Of a stretch of 64,000 nt of DNA, positions 41,386-50,430 are shown piece by piece. The DNA comes from Pedobacter alluvionis. GTDB lineage: Bacteria > Bacteroidota > Bacteroidia > Sphingobacteriales > Sphingobacteriaceae. Below the pieces are notes generated by a model. It was given only the letters and a program-made list of their open reading frames with translations, did not search any database and had not been told where the DNA came from. Numbering within the stretch: position 1 is the first letter of the stretch; each line of letters begins with the position of its first letter. A program made the position numbers and the translations under genes. The stretch covers positions 124,001 through 188,000 of the forward strand of contig NZ_RCCK01000013.1 in NCBI RefSeq assembly GCF_003664035.1, written 5' to 3'.

Positions 41386-43758
41386 TTATAATGCATTGCC
41401 CATATACGGGTCGGTTTTTGTAATTTCTCCGGTTTCTATTTTACCAGCATAACGGTGCTTAAATGTAACATTACCAGGCTGCACAATACTGAAATCGTAC
41501 CAATTGGCGTTTTTAGCCAGATTAAACAAGATCTTTGTACTTGATTTAGCCTTGATGGTTACTGTTTTACTTCCCGATTTGTATTTATTATCTACAATTT
41601 GAAGTGTTACCAAGCCAGTGCCTTTGTTCTCAATAGCAAAAACCAGGTTACCTGAAAGTTTTTTGCTTACCAAACCTCCTTGCTCCGGGTATGTTTTTAC
41701 AAAAATGGAAGGATTCTTTTTACTGCCTGCAAAGTGTCTATAAAAACCATTTGGACCACTTACAGTAAGATCATAAATTTCACTATCAAAATCATTCAGG
41801 TTGATGCGATCTTGCAATACATCGCCTGCTTTTACAGCGTATGCCCATGTTTTGCCTACAACACCATCAAATTTAGCAATGGTATTCATGTTGAAAGGTG
41901 CACCAACAGTCTCTATTTCGCTTCCAAACAAGGTTTTTACCGATTGAAAAGTAAGTGCGATCTCATTATTAATCAAATTTGCATCAACTGTTAAATGATA
42001 AGGCAAGGCGCATGCGTGCTTCGTTCCATTCTCCTGTTTTGGAGCATGATTAGATGTTTCAGCAGAAAAGGCTTCAAATTTATTTATTTTTTCAATTTCG
42101 ATTTTATTGAGTGCAGTAGGGCCTACCTGAGCAGGTTTATTTTTAGCATTCCCGATACTGGTTACCACCTCATCACGCTTTAATGGTTCAGGAGATTTGA
42201 TCTCTTCTCCATGATACGGCCTAAACACTGAGGTTAAATCGCCACAGACATTCCTTCTCCAATCACTGATATTATTACTTTTAATGGTTTTGCCTGTTTT
42301 TTTAGCCAGCCATTTTTCCATAAACATTAATGATGAGGTATGATCGAAAACCTGCGAGTTGACGAAACCACCTTTGCTCCATGGTGAGGCAATGACCAAG
42401 GGTACACGGTAACCCAAACCAATCGGACTTCCCTTTTTAGACTCGAAATCTGTTGCATAATTAATTCCGGAAGACACCTTCCCACTGCCTGGATCATCAG
42501 GATTTGGAACTACAAAAGGTGGCTGGTGATCGAAATAACCGTCATTTTCATCATAGGTTAAAACAAAAATTGTTTTTTTCCAAACCTCAGGGTTTTTAGT
42601 TAAAATATCCAAAGCCTCACTTACATACCATGTTCCATACAAAGGCGAACTGGTATGATCAGAAAAACGTTGAGGTGCAACTAACCACGAAACCGTTGGT
42701 AACTTTCCACTATCCACGTCCTTTCTGAACTGGTGAAAAATATCTCCTTTCGGAACATTTATAGTTTCTGATTGGCCTTGATCGTTTTTAAACGTGAAAG
42801 GTTCAAGTTCTAAGTAATCGTTTTGAGATATATTGGTGGTAAAAGCTTTATCGATCAGATTTTTTTCTTTTTGAGATAATTTATCATATTTCTCCTGAAC
42901 TTCTTTAGCAGATAATGCCGGTTTAACCGTGTTATCGCCGTTTTTTCTGAAATAAGCTGATAATTTCACGTTGTGCCTGCTGACATATTCAACAGGATTA
43001 TCGCCGTAATTTCCCAACCAATCGTCTATTTCACCTTCCGGAAGTTTGGAGGTCCAAAGCTCGTTTTGGTAAATGCGCCAGTCAATACCATTATCTTCTA
43101 ATGTTTCCTGAAAAGTTGGCCAGTCTACAAATACATTATTTTGCGATTCAGCCTGATCGTTATTAACTACCGCAATCTGGTTTGCACTTTTTTCTCCACG
43201 AACTGTCCCCGTAAAAAAGAATAGTCTGTTTGGTGTGGTTCCGGTTAACGATGAGCAAAAATGCTGATCACAGATCGTAAAGGCATCGGCCATGGCATAA
43301 TAAAAAGGAATATCATTCCGGTCATAGTAAGCCAGCGTCATTGGGCTTTTAACAGGCAGCCATTTATCGTAACGCCCGCCGTTCCGGGCTGCCACCTGAT
43401 CGTTCCATGAGTGAGGCAAACCGCCCTGCCAGGTAATTTTTGTTTTGTTAATGTCGACATGAAAGGGTGCATAAGTATAGCCCTGTCCATCTTTTTGCAG
43501 CCAAACTTTGTTCCCATCGGGTTGGATATGCGCATGTGGGTCATTAAATCCACGTACACCTTTCATTTTACCAAACATGTGATCAAATGACCTGTTTTCC
43601 TGCATCAGAAAAACAATGTGCTCCGCGTCGTAAAATGTACTGCCAGGCTCTGGATTAATGGCCATAGCCTTTAGTACCGAACCGGGCAAGGTATTGGCAA
43701 TCCCGGTGGCTCCTGCAAATAAGGCCGCTTTTTTTAGAAATTCTCTACGTGAGTCCAT
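41386..43758 (-). CDS. Phosphocholine-type phospholipase C (phosphoesterase family), exported
   Basis: A 790-residue enzyme of the acid phosphatase/phospholipase C family (PF04185). Residues 1-33 are a twin-arginine signal (SRREFLKKAALFAGATG). The catalytic domain (about 44-480) has HIVFLMQENRSFDHMFG, GTTPNRLFFFTG, FVLTYDENDGYFDHQPPF and RVPLVIASPWSKGG. Two copies of the DUF756 C-terminal domain follow (about 600-700 and 700-790), as in phosphocholine-specific PLCs, which release phosphocholine from lipids. It lies 55 bases after a GDPD-GH16 fusion on the same strand. Confidence 0.9.
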   Translation of the reverse strand: MDSRREFLKKAALFAGATGIANTLPGSVLKAMAINPEPGSTFYDAEHIVFLMQENRSFDHMFGKMKGVRGFNDPHAHIQPDGNKVWLQKDGQGYTYAPFHVDINKTKITWQGGLPHSWNDQVAARNGGRYDKWLPVKSPMTLAYYDRNDIPFYYAMADAFTICDQHFCSSLTGTTPNRLFFFTGTVRGEKSANQIAVVNNDQAESQNNVFVDWPTFQETLEDNGIDWRIYQNELWTSKLPEGEIDDWLGNYGDNPVEYVSRHNVKLSAYFRKNGDNTVKPALSAKEVQEKYDKLSQKEKNLIDKAFTTNISQNDYLELEPFTFKNDQGQSETINVPKGDIFHQFRKDVDSGKLPTVSWLVAPQRFSDHTSSPLYGTWYVSEALDILTKNPEVWKKTIFVLTYDENDGYFDHQPPFVVPNPDDPGSGKVSSGINYATDFESKKGSPIGLGYRVPLVIASPWSKGGFVNSQVFDHTSSLMFMEKWLAKKTGKTIKSNNISDWRRNVCGDLTSVFRPYHGEEIKSPEPLKRDEVVTSIGNAKNKPAQVGPTALNKIEIEKINKFEAFSAETSNHAPKQENGTKHACALPYHLTVDANLINNEIALTFQSVKTLFGSEIETVGAPFNMNTIAKFDGVVGKTWAYAVKAGDVLQDRINLNDFDSEIYDLTVSGPNGFYRHFAGSKKNPSIFVKTYPEQGGLVSKKLSGNLVFAIENKGTGLVTLQIVDNKYKSGSKTVTIKAKSSTKILFNLAKNANWYDFSIVQPGNVTFKHRYAGKIETGEITKTDPYMGNAL

Positions 43759-43813
43759 AAATTACACAATATAGCTTAGTAATTTTCAGTTGACAGTTAA
43801 TTTATAGCGCTAA

Positions 43814-45319
43814 TTACTTCTGAAACACCCTCACATAATCAACCTTCATTGTTGCCGGGAAAACAGCATCGTCTATTCCTTCTTTTCCGCCCCAGCCACC
43901 ACCAACAGCTACATTTAAGATTAAGTGGAAGTTTTGATCGAACGGCCAGTCGCCAGATCCTTTTTTGGTATTGTTAAAAGTGAAGTATTTTTGATCGTCA
44001 ACAAAGAAATCAATCCGATCTGCAAACCATTCCATAGCATAAACATGGTACTCAGTATAAGGATTATTAATTTTTAAAGCCTTGCCAAGCTGCGTTTTAA
44101 TTACATGGTTAAATTTTCCGGTGTGCACCGTTCCATGAATAGTGTCCGGATCATAACCTACATGTTCCATAATATCAATTTCGCCATTTTTTGGCCAGCT
44201 TCCATATTTCGAATCGGTTGGTAAAGCCCATATTGCAGGCCACAAGCCCCTGCCTTTAGGCAATATGGCACGAACTTCTACCCTTCCGTATTTAAAATCA
44301 AATTTATTTTTCGTTACCAATCTGGCTGAGGTATAATGATTACTTTCTTTTTCTGCTTTTACGGCAGTAATATTCAAACTGCCTTTTTTTACAATTGCAT
44401 TCGTGCTATCGGCATCAGTATAATATTGAAGTTCGTTATTGCCCCAACCCTTTCCACCTACATCGTAACTCCAGTTTTTTGCCAAAGGCAACCCCGCATC
44501 GTCAAATTCATCTGCCCATTTTAGCTTCCATCCCTCTGCAACAGGTGTTTTTTTTATTTCTTCAAAAAGCAGTTCAGGTTCGTTAGTGGTAATATAATCA
44601 ACTTTGTGTGCTAAAAGCCACTGCATCTCGGGTACTGCATTTACCGTCCAGGCGTTTACGGTTAAACCCAGTTTTTGTGCATTTTCGATCCAGTTATCCT
44701 TTTGGTAAACGCTATAATGATAATCAACACCTGTTAACTTATCGGCTTTCATCTGCTCAGCACTAATTTCTCCCCTCAAATAAGCCACTTTTGCTCTTGG
44801 TAATAATGCTAAAACACGCTTGCAGTAATCGTAATCAAAACTGATGTATTCAACCCAATCGGTAACTTTTAACTTCTGCACCATTTCTACGGATTTATTG
44901 GTGACATCGGTACCGCGCTCTTTACTAACAAGCGATGGTTTGATCTCTAAGATTAGTTTTGTGCTTTTCTGCTTTTTGCCTTCAAGCAAATAAGCTTCAA
45001 GCGTTGGGATTTTTTCGCCATTGCTCATGGTTTTGGCCAATAGTTCATTATAACTAACTTTTTCAATCGTTAAACCCTGAAATTCCGGATCGTGGTTTAT
45101 GACCAAAACACCGTCCGCCGTCATCCATACATCGAATTCTGAGCCATAACAACCCAGTTTTACGGCTTCGTTTAAAGAAGCGATGGAATTTTGAGGAAAA
45201 TTATTTTTCTTCCAGGCACCACGGTGTGCAATTACCTGGTTTTTATTCCAGTTAAATTTTTGAGCAAAAGAAGCAGTAAAAAAAAAAAACATCAGTGCAG
45301 AAATAAGTACTCGTTTCAT
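43814..45319 (-). CDS. GDPD-GH16 fusion: glycerophosphodiester phosphodiesterase plus beta-glucanase
   Basis: Residues 1-19 are a signal peptide. Residues 25-255 form a GDPD domain with its active-site set: H32-R33 (IAHRGAW), E61 and D63 (GSEFDVW), H76 (NHDPEF) and E125 (LEIKPS), so it should cleave glycerophosphodiesters. Residues 264-500 form a GH16 domain of the laminarinase type (beta-1,3-glucanase), with nucleophile E380, D382 and acid/base E385 in GEIDIMEHVG, and the ELQYYT, RGLWPAIWALP and WGGKEGID blocks. Both domains look active. Neither is a known standard partner for the other. The phospholipase C gene follows in the same unit. Confidence 0.9.
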   Translation of the reverse strand: MKRVLISALMFFFFTASFAQKFNWNKNQVIAHRGAWKKNNFPQNSIASLNEAVKLGCYGSEFDVWMTADGVLVINHDPEFQGLTIEKVSYNELLAKTMSNGEKIPTLEAYLLEGKKQKSTKLILEIKPSLVSKERGTDVTNKSVEMVQKLKVTDWVEYISFDYDYCKRVLALLPRAKVAYLRGEISAEQMKADKLTGVDYHYSVYQKDNWIENAQKLGLTVNAWTVNAVPEMQWLLAHKVDYITTNEPELLFEEIKKTPVAEGWKLKWADEFDDAGLPLAKNWSYDVGGKGWGNNELQYYTDADSTNAIVKKGSLNITAVKAEKESNHYTSARLVTKNKFDFKYGRVEVRAILPKGRGLWPAIWALPTDSKYGSWPKNGEIDIMEHVGYDPDTIHGTVHTGKFNHVIKTQLGKALKINNPYTEYHVYAMEWFADRIDFFVDDQKYFTFNNTKKGSGDWPFDQNFHLILNVAVGGGWGGKEGIDDAVFPATMKVDYVRVFQK

Positions 45320-45434
45320 GTTTTGGTATGATTATACAAAAAATCAAAAGTAGATTTTTATCAGAACACTAGTTTAAAATCTATGTAACCTTTGTATTAA
45401 TAAAAACAAGATAAAATTTAAAATTAATATTTTC

Positions 45435-45562
45435 AACCACAGATGCACATAGATAAACACAGTGTGTGCATCTGGCCATTGGCTTCATACTTTGTTAAAT
45501 AAACCCGATTGAAGCGGAAACCAAAAGCTTTTTCTGCTTTTGTTGCAGCAAAAAGCGGGACT
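45435..45562. repeat. Repeats ahead of the DUF4175 gene
   Basis: Two repeats lie here: CCACAGATGCACATAG ... GTGCATCTGG (45435-45476) and TAAATAAACCCGATTG ... AAAAGCGGGACT (45499-45562). The rest of the 45320-45713 gap, including TACATTTA near 45700, which is a poor promoter box, shows no gene. Confidence 0.6.
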
Positions 45563-45713
45563 TAAAACAGCTATGAAACACTTCCCGCTGTTTTCCAAAG
45601 AATAAAAAATAACATCTTCATCATCGGAAAACAGATAAACTATTTGAAATAAACGCGTTACCTTACTATGGTTTCTTTCAATTGATTAGAACAATTTTTA
45701 CATTTACGGTGAC

Positions 45714-48700
45714 ATGGTGAGCAATAACTACAGCGATTTATTACGGAAGATAGATGAGTTTATCCGCAAATTTTATTTAAATAAGATTTTGCGTGGCAGT
45801 ATTTATGCCACTGCCATACTTTTAGGGCTGTACCTTGTTGTTTTTTTAAGCCTTTATTACCTCAACCCAACAGCTGGATTTAAAACCTTTGTATTTTTTG
45901 CTTATTTACTGATTAGCGTATTGTTAGTTGGTTTCTTAATCATAAAACCTTTGCTTGCCATGTTAAAACTAGGCAAGCACCTCACTTTTGATGAAGCATC
46001 GGTTATCATCGGAAATCACTTTTCCGATATTAAGGATAAATTACTCAATACCCTGCAACTTCATTATTTATCTGAAAATCATCCTGAAAATAACCACCTC
46101 ATTCTAGCGAGTATCGATCAAAAGATCCTTGAGCTTAAACCTGTTCCGTTTTACAGCGCTGTTAGCATTAACGATAACCGGAAGTATTTAAAGTATCTTT
46201 TTGTTCCCCTTTCTATTATTCTGTCAATTGCCATTATCGCACCTACCATTTTACGCGAGGGTACAAACAGTTTTTTTAAGTACGATGAATACATTGCACC
46301 TAAAGCACCTTTCAGTTTCACGGTTTTGAATAAGAATTTAACCGTTACCCAAGGTGATGATTTAACACTAAATGTCAAATTGACTGGTGATGAACTTCCT
46401 GCCGAAATTTACGTTGAAGACGGAAAAAACACCTATAAACTCGAAAAAAAGAACATCAGTAAGTTTAATTACAACATCAAAAATATACAGAGCGATAAAA
46501 AATTGATTTTTAAAGGAGGTGGCTTTAGCTCAGCTGCATTTACCGTTTCGGTTAAACCGCGCCCTGAACTACTAAATGCAACTGCAACTTTAAATTATCC
46601 TGCTTACCTGGGCAAAAAACAGGAGTTGATTGCCAATGTTGGCGATATGCTTCTACCCGAAGGCACTAAAGTTACCTGGAATTTTAAAACTGATCAGAGT
46701 AATTCGCTTTTATTTATTTTAAATGGCACCGAAAATCTGCTCAAAGTTGAAGATAATACTTCTTCCTTCCATACCACCATCAGGAACAATTCGAAATACA
46801 GCATTACCCCTAAAAATGAATATGTTACACTAAGAGATTCCTTAGCACATCAGATTACCGTAATTAAAGATCAATCTCCAGGCATTTCTGTAATGGAAAA
46901 ACCCGATTCGGTCAGCAATAAAGCTTTGTATTTCAGCGGACAAGTGACTGATGATTATGGTTTTAGCCGTTTGACGTTTAAATACAATATCAAAGAAAAT
47001 AACCGGATTGTAAGCACAGTTACCAAAAATATTGCGATTAAAAGCAATGCAACAGAAAATACTTTCTTCTATTTCTGGGATTTAAAAACTGCCACCGCCA
47101 AACCCGGCCAGGAGATTGAGTATTACTTTGAAGTAGCCGACAATGATGGCGTAAATGGCACAAAGGTAACCCGGTCAGAAATTAAAACCTTTAAACAGCC
47201 TACCAAAAAAGAAACTGCAGAACAGGTAAATGCCAGCAACCAGGCCCTAAAAAAGAAAGTGCAGTCAGCCATACGTTTGGCCAATACCATAGAAAAAGAG
47301 AGTAAAAAAGTAGCTGAAAGCCTGATTGATAAAAAACAGATCTCTTTTGAAGATAAAAAGCAGATTGAGGCTCTTCTGGATAAACAAAAACAACTTGATC
47401 AAACGGTTAAGGAAATTAAAGAACAGAATGACAAAAACATTCAGCAGCAGGAAGACCAAAAACAAACAGAAGAACTTTTAGAAAAACAAAAACAGATCAA
47501 AGACCTCTTTGATAATGTACTGGATGAAAAAACCAAAGAACTTTTGCAAAAGCTGCAGAACCTGATGAATGAGAAAAATAAAGACCAAACACAGCAGGAG
47601 CTTTCTAAAATGCAATTGGACAATAAAACCCTAAAAAATGAACTTGACAGGATTTTAGAACTTTATAAACAGTTGGAATTTGAACAAAATCTCCAAACGG
47701 ACATCGATCGACTAAATGAACTTGCCAAAGAACAAAAAGAGCTTGCAGAACAAACAAAAGATAAAAAACAGGACAATGAATCGTTAAAGCAAAAACAGGA
47801 TGCGCTGAACAAAGAGATGAAAGACCTGAAAGACGATCTTAAAAAACTGGAAGAAAAAAATCAGTCATTAGAAAGACCAAACCCCTTCGAAAACCCTGAA
47901 AAAGATGTTCATGATATACAAAAAGATCAGCAGGATAGTAAGGATGCTCTAGATAAAAAAGATTCTAAAAATGCAAGCCAGAAACAGCAAAAAGCTGGTG
48001 AGCAGATGGAAAAACTATCCAAAAAAATGAGTGATATGCAGCAGCAGGGTGAAGAAATGGAAAATAACCTGAACGCTAAAGAGTTACGACGCCTATTGGA
48101 AAACTTATTAACCACATCTTTTGATCAGGAAAAAGTAATGCTTGCTCTAAAGAAAATGACCACGGCAGATCCTTCCTATACCAGCAACGTTCAGAAACAG
48201 CGTAGCATTAAAGATAACCTTAAAACTATCGCTGATAGCTTATACAGCCTAAGCAAACGTGTTCCGCAGATAGAATCAACAGTTAACGAGGAGATGAATA
48301 AGATTAACTTCAACCTGGATAAAAGTTTGGAAAATTTGGGTGATAGAAGAACATCTGAGGCTAATCGTTTCCAGCAATTTACCATGACTTCTATCAATAA
48401 TCTAACTTTGATGTTGAGCGAAGCATTAAGTCAACTGCAAAATATGCAGAAAAACGGTAAAGGCGGCAGCGGAAAGAAACAAAAACAAGGAATGAAGCAG
48501 CTTTCTCAAATGCAGGAACAACTGAATAAGAGCATGCAAAAAGCCAGGGAACAGATGCAAAAACAAGGTGGCAATCAAGGTACAGTTGGTAAAGGACAAA
48601 TGAGCCAGGAGTTTGGTAAAATGGCGCAGCAACAGCAGATGATCCGCCAGGCACTCGAAAAGATCAACCGTGAAGAGAACAAAGATGGCACAGGTAAAAT

Positions 48701-49031
48701 GGGCAACCTAAACGAAGCGATTAAAGAAATGAAACAGACGGAAAGCGATCTGGTTAACAAACGTTTGCAGCAAGAAACCTTAAACAGGCAAAAAGACTTA
48801 TTAACCAAATTACTAGAAGCAGAAAAAGCTGAACGTGATCAGGAAGAAGATTCAAAAAGAGAAAGTAAAGCCGCTAAGGAGTTCCCTCCATCCTATCAAA
48901 AAATGGTCGATCAGTTTAAAAAACAGCAACAAAATGGTAATGATATACTGCAAAAACTACCACCAAGTTTAAATTACTACTATAAAAACAAGATCGCTGA
49001 ATATTTGAAGTCGTTGAATATGGAACGGTAA
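45714..49031 (+). CDS. DUF4175 family membrane protein with long coiled coil
   Basis: An 1105-residue protein. Two membrane helices lie near the N-terminus (about 27-48 and 56-78) and a third near 153-172, followed by beta-rich domains (about 190-500) with Ig-like repeats (PFSFTVLNKNLTVTQGDDLTLNVKL). From about 500 to the end the chain is rich in K, Q and E and forms a long coiled coil (KLEEKNQSLERPNP, ELAKEQKELAEQTK). DUF4175 proteins occur in Bacteroidota and some alphaproteobacteria; function unknown. The gene is isolated. The coiled coil may reach far into the periplasm or act as a scaffold. Confidence 0.82.
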   Translation: MVSNNYSDLLRKIDEFIRKFYLNKILRGSIYATAILLGLYLVVFLSLYYLNPTAGFKTFVFFAYLLISVLLVGFLIIKPLLAMLKLGKHLTFDEASVIIGNHFSDIKDKLLNTLQLHYLSENHPENNHLILASIDQKILELKPVPFYSAVSINDNRKYLKYLFVPLSIILSIAIIAPTILREGTNSFFKYDEYIAPKAPFSFTVLNKNLTVTQGDDLTLNVKLTGDELPAEIYVEDGKNTYKLEKKNISKFNYNIKNIQSDKKLIFKGGGFSSAAFTVSVKPRPELLNATATLNYPAYLGKKQELIANVGDMLLPEGTKVTWNFKTDQSNSLLFILNGTENLLKVEDNTSSFHTTIRNNSKYSITPKNEYVTLRDSLAHQITVIKDQSPGISVMEKPDSVSNKALYFSGQVTDDYGFSRLTFKYNIKENNRIVSTVTKNIAIKSNATENTFFYFWDLKTATAKPGQEIEYYFEVADNDGVNGTKVTRSEIKTFKQPTKKETAEQVNASNQALKKKVQSAIRLANTIEKESKKVAESLIDKKQISFEDKKQIEALLDKQKQLDQTVKEIKEQNDKNIQQQEDQKQTEELLEKQKQIKDLFDNVLDEKTKELLQKLQNLMNEKNKDQTQQELSKMQLDNKTLKNELDRILELYKQLEFEQNLQTDIDRLNELAKEQKELAEQTKDKKQDNESLKQKQDALNKEMKDLKDDLKKLEEKNQSLERPNPFENPEKDVHDIQKDQQDSKDALDKKDSKNASQKQQKAGEQMEKLSKKMSDMQQQGEEMENNLNAKELRRLLENLLTTSFDQEKVMLALKKMTTADPSYTSNVQKQRSIKDNLKTIADSLYSLSKRVPQIESTVNEEMNKINFNLDKSLENLGDRRTSEANRFQQFTMTSINNLTLMLSEALSQLQNMQKNGKGGSGKKQKQGMKQLSQMQEQLNKSMQKAREQMQKQGGNQGTVGKGQMSQEFGKMAQQQQMIRQALEKINREENKDGTGKMGNLNEAIKEMKQTESDLVNKRLQQETLNRQKDLLTKLLEAEKAERDQEEDSKRESKAAKEFPPSYQKMVDQFKKQQQNGNDILQKLPPSLNYYYKNKIAEYLKSLNMER

Positions 49032-49046
49032 TATGATGTGGTAAAT

Positions 49047-49140
49047 CGTCATTGCGAGAAGGCTTTTCAGCCGACGAAGCAATCTTACAACTATCGCTAA
49101 TGGCGTGTGCATTAAGATTGCTTCGTGCCTCGCAATGACG
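49047..49140. repeat. Long palindromic repeat, CGTCATTGCGAG ... CTCGCAATGACG
   Basis: The best-preserved copy of this family: 12-base outer ends are exact inverses, and GAAGCAATCTTA pairs with TAAGATTGCTTC. The loop is CAACTATCGCTAATGGCG in the same orientation as at 30092. Confidence 0.88.
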
Positions 49141-49242
49141 GACCTTTTTATTAAATCTGTATTGGTAACGGACGATGCGTGGTTGAGATAACGACAACTA
49201 CTAGAATATTTCTTAAATTTGCAGTCATAAAACCAAAAAACA

Positions 49243-49680
49243 ATGCCTGCAATATCATTTTTTACTGAATCAGTTAGCTATAATCTTCCTCAGAAACTGA
49301 AAGTAAAGAAGTGGATTAAAGCTACAATTGAAAAAGAAGGCTTTAAATTGCAGGAACTAAATTTCATTTTTTGTAGCGATGAATATCTTTTAGCCATCAA
49401 CCAACAATATTTAAACCACGATACCTATACCGATATTATTACTTTCGATAATTCTGAAGAGGAAAAACAGATTGTAAGCGATATTTTCATCAGTATTGAA
49501 CGTGTTAAAGAAAATGCCAAAACCTTCAAAACAGTGGAATTTGATGAAGTTTGCCGCATTATGATCCATGGAACCCTGCATTTACTGGGTTACAAAGACA
49601 AAGGAAAAGCTGCCAAAACCCTGATGACCGAAAAAGAAGATGAATATCTTGGTTATAGAGCGGTAGTTGGATTAGTTTAG
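49243..49680 (+). CDS. ybeY: Endoribonuclease YbeY
   Basis: A metal-dependent endoribonuclease for 16S rRNA 3' maturation and ribosome quality control. The 145-residue length fits. YTDIITFDNSEEEKQIVSDIFIS is the family core. The zinc motif normally H-x3-H-x5-H reads H109-x3-H113-x5-D119 (IHGTLHLLGYKDKG), so the third ligand is aspartate. I believe this variant is common in Bacteroidota; activity with Asp is not excluded. Just upstream a TAAATTTG box at 49214-49221 may serve as promoter. Confidence 0.9.
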   Translation: MPAISFFTESVSYNLPQKLKVKKWIKATIEKEGFKLQELNFIFCSDEYLLAINQQYLNHDTYTDIITFDNSEEEKQIVSDIFISIERVKENAKTFKTVEFDEVCRIMIHGTLHLLGYKDKGKAAKTLMTEKEDEYLGYRAVVGLV

Positions 49681-49703
49681 CCTACCCTTTTCTTTCCCAT
49701 GAT

Positions 49704-49977
49704 GTCATTCTGAGGGATAATTTATTTTATAAAAATCAATATAAATGACGGTATTAATCTACGCGTAAAAATCCCTCTATTTACCTTCATTTCGAGCGGA
49801 GTGCAACGAAGTCGAGATGACGACTTTTCTATTGGTGTCCTGTCAATGGTAGCGCAGTGAAGAACCCTGAGGCTCTGCGAAGCAAATCTTTTAATTATCG
49901 CACCAATTTCATTCTCTAGCTTCTTATTTGAGTTTGCATTCCGTCGTCTGCAGATTCTTCATTGCATTCAGAATGAC
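49704..49977. repeat. Nested repeats between ybeY and the ABC-F gene
   Basis: A GTCATTCTGA left end (49704) and an AGATTCTTC ... TCAGAATGAC right end (to 49977) enclose a TCATTTCGAGCGGAGTGCAACGAAGTCGAGATGACG unit (49788-49822). One repeat may have been inserted into another. No gene is seen. Confidence 0.6.
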
Positions 49978-50038
49978 ATAGAATCGCTACAATTTGCTAG
50001 TCCAAGTAAATAATACCTATTCCCCGTTATATTTTAAT

Positions 50039-50258
50039 GGCGTTCGTCTAACAGTTAAGGGCGTTCGTCGACAATTAATCTGTACTGGTATAATACACCT
50101 GAATTCCCTGCAACATTTTCCGTTAACCAAAGTCTTATATTCAAAAACAACAATTACGTTATGCTGGGATTTATATCCTGGACATTTATCAAGATAAAGT
50201 TTAGTTTTAGTTAATGATTGAGACAGCGGCGGAGCGATTCCAGCCGCTGTTTTCTTTT
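50039..50258 (+). other. Direct repeat and orphan terminator, possible short transcript
   Basis: GGCGTTCGTC occurs at 50039-50048 and 50060-50069. At 50224-50249 CAGCGGC pairs with GCCGCTG and a TTTTCTTTT tail follows, a clear terminator with no gene before it. No good promoter box is seen upstream, so a small RNA here is only possible. Confidence 0.4.
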
Positions 50259-50386
50259 ATAGAAACTATTCACTCGTAACAATGAACTACTGAATAGCTA
50301 AATTAATGCATCAATATTATGCCATTTTTAACTGGTATTAGCAGTCCTTTAAATTTAGAATATGCCGTTGCAACTAATTTATCCTT

Positions 50387-50394
50387 ACATTTGC
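50387..50394 (+). promoter_or_regulatory. -7 box of the ABC-F gene
   Basis: TACATTTG lies 36 bases before the TTG start codon; a TTG at 50369-50371 is a rather close -33 box (15 bases). Confidence 0.45.
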
Positions 50395-50430
50395 ACTAAT
50401 TTTCCTTTATAAATCCGAAATACAAAAAAA

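Noticed and set aside
47265..48808. Several antisense frames within the DUF4175 gene
   Set aside because: They arise from the K/Q/E-rich coiled coil, whose reverse strand lacks stops and gives F/S/L/C-rich chance products.
49994..50197. Open frame of 67 codons before the ABC-F gene
   Set aside because: It lies in a repeat-rich gap without a promoter box; the product shows no domain or signal and its codon use differs from the neighbours.
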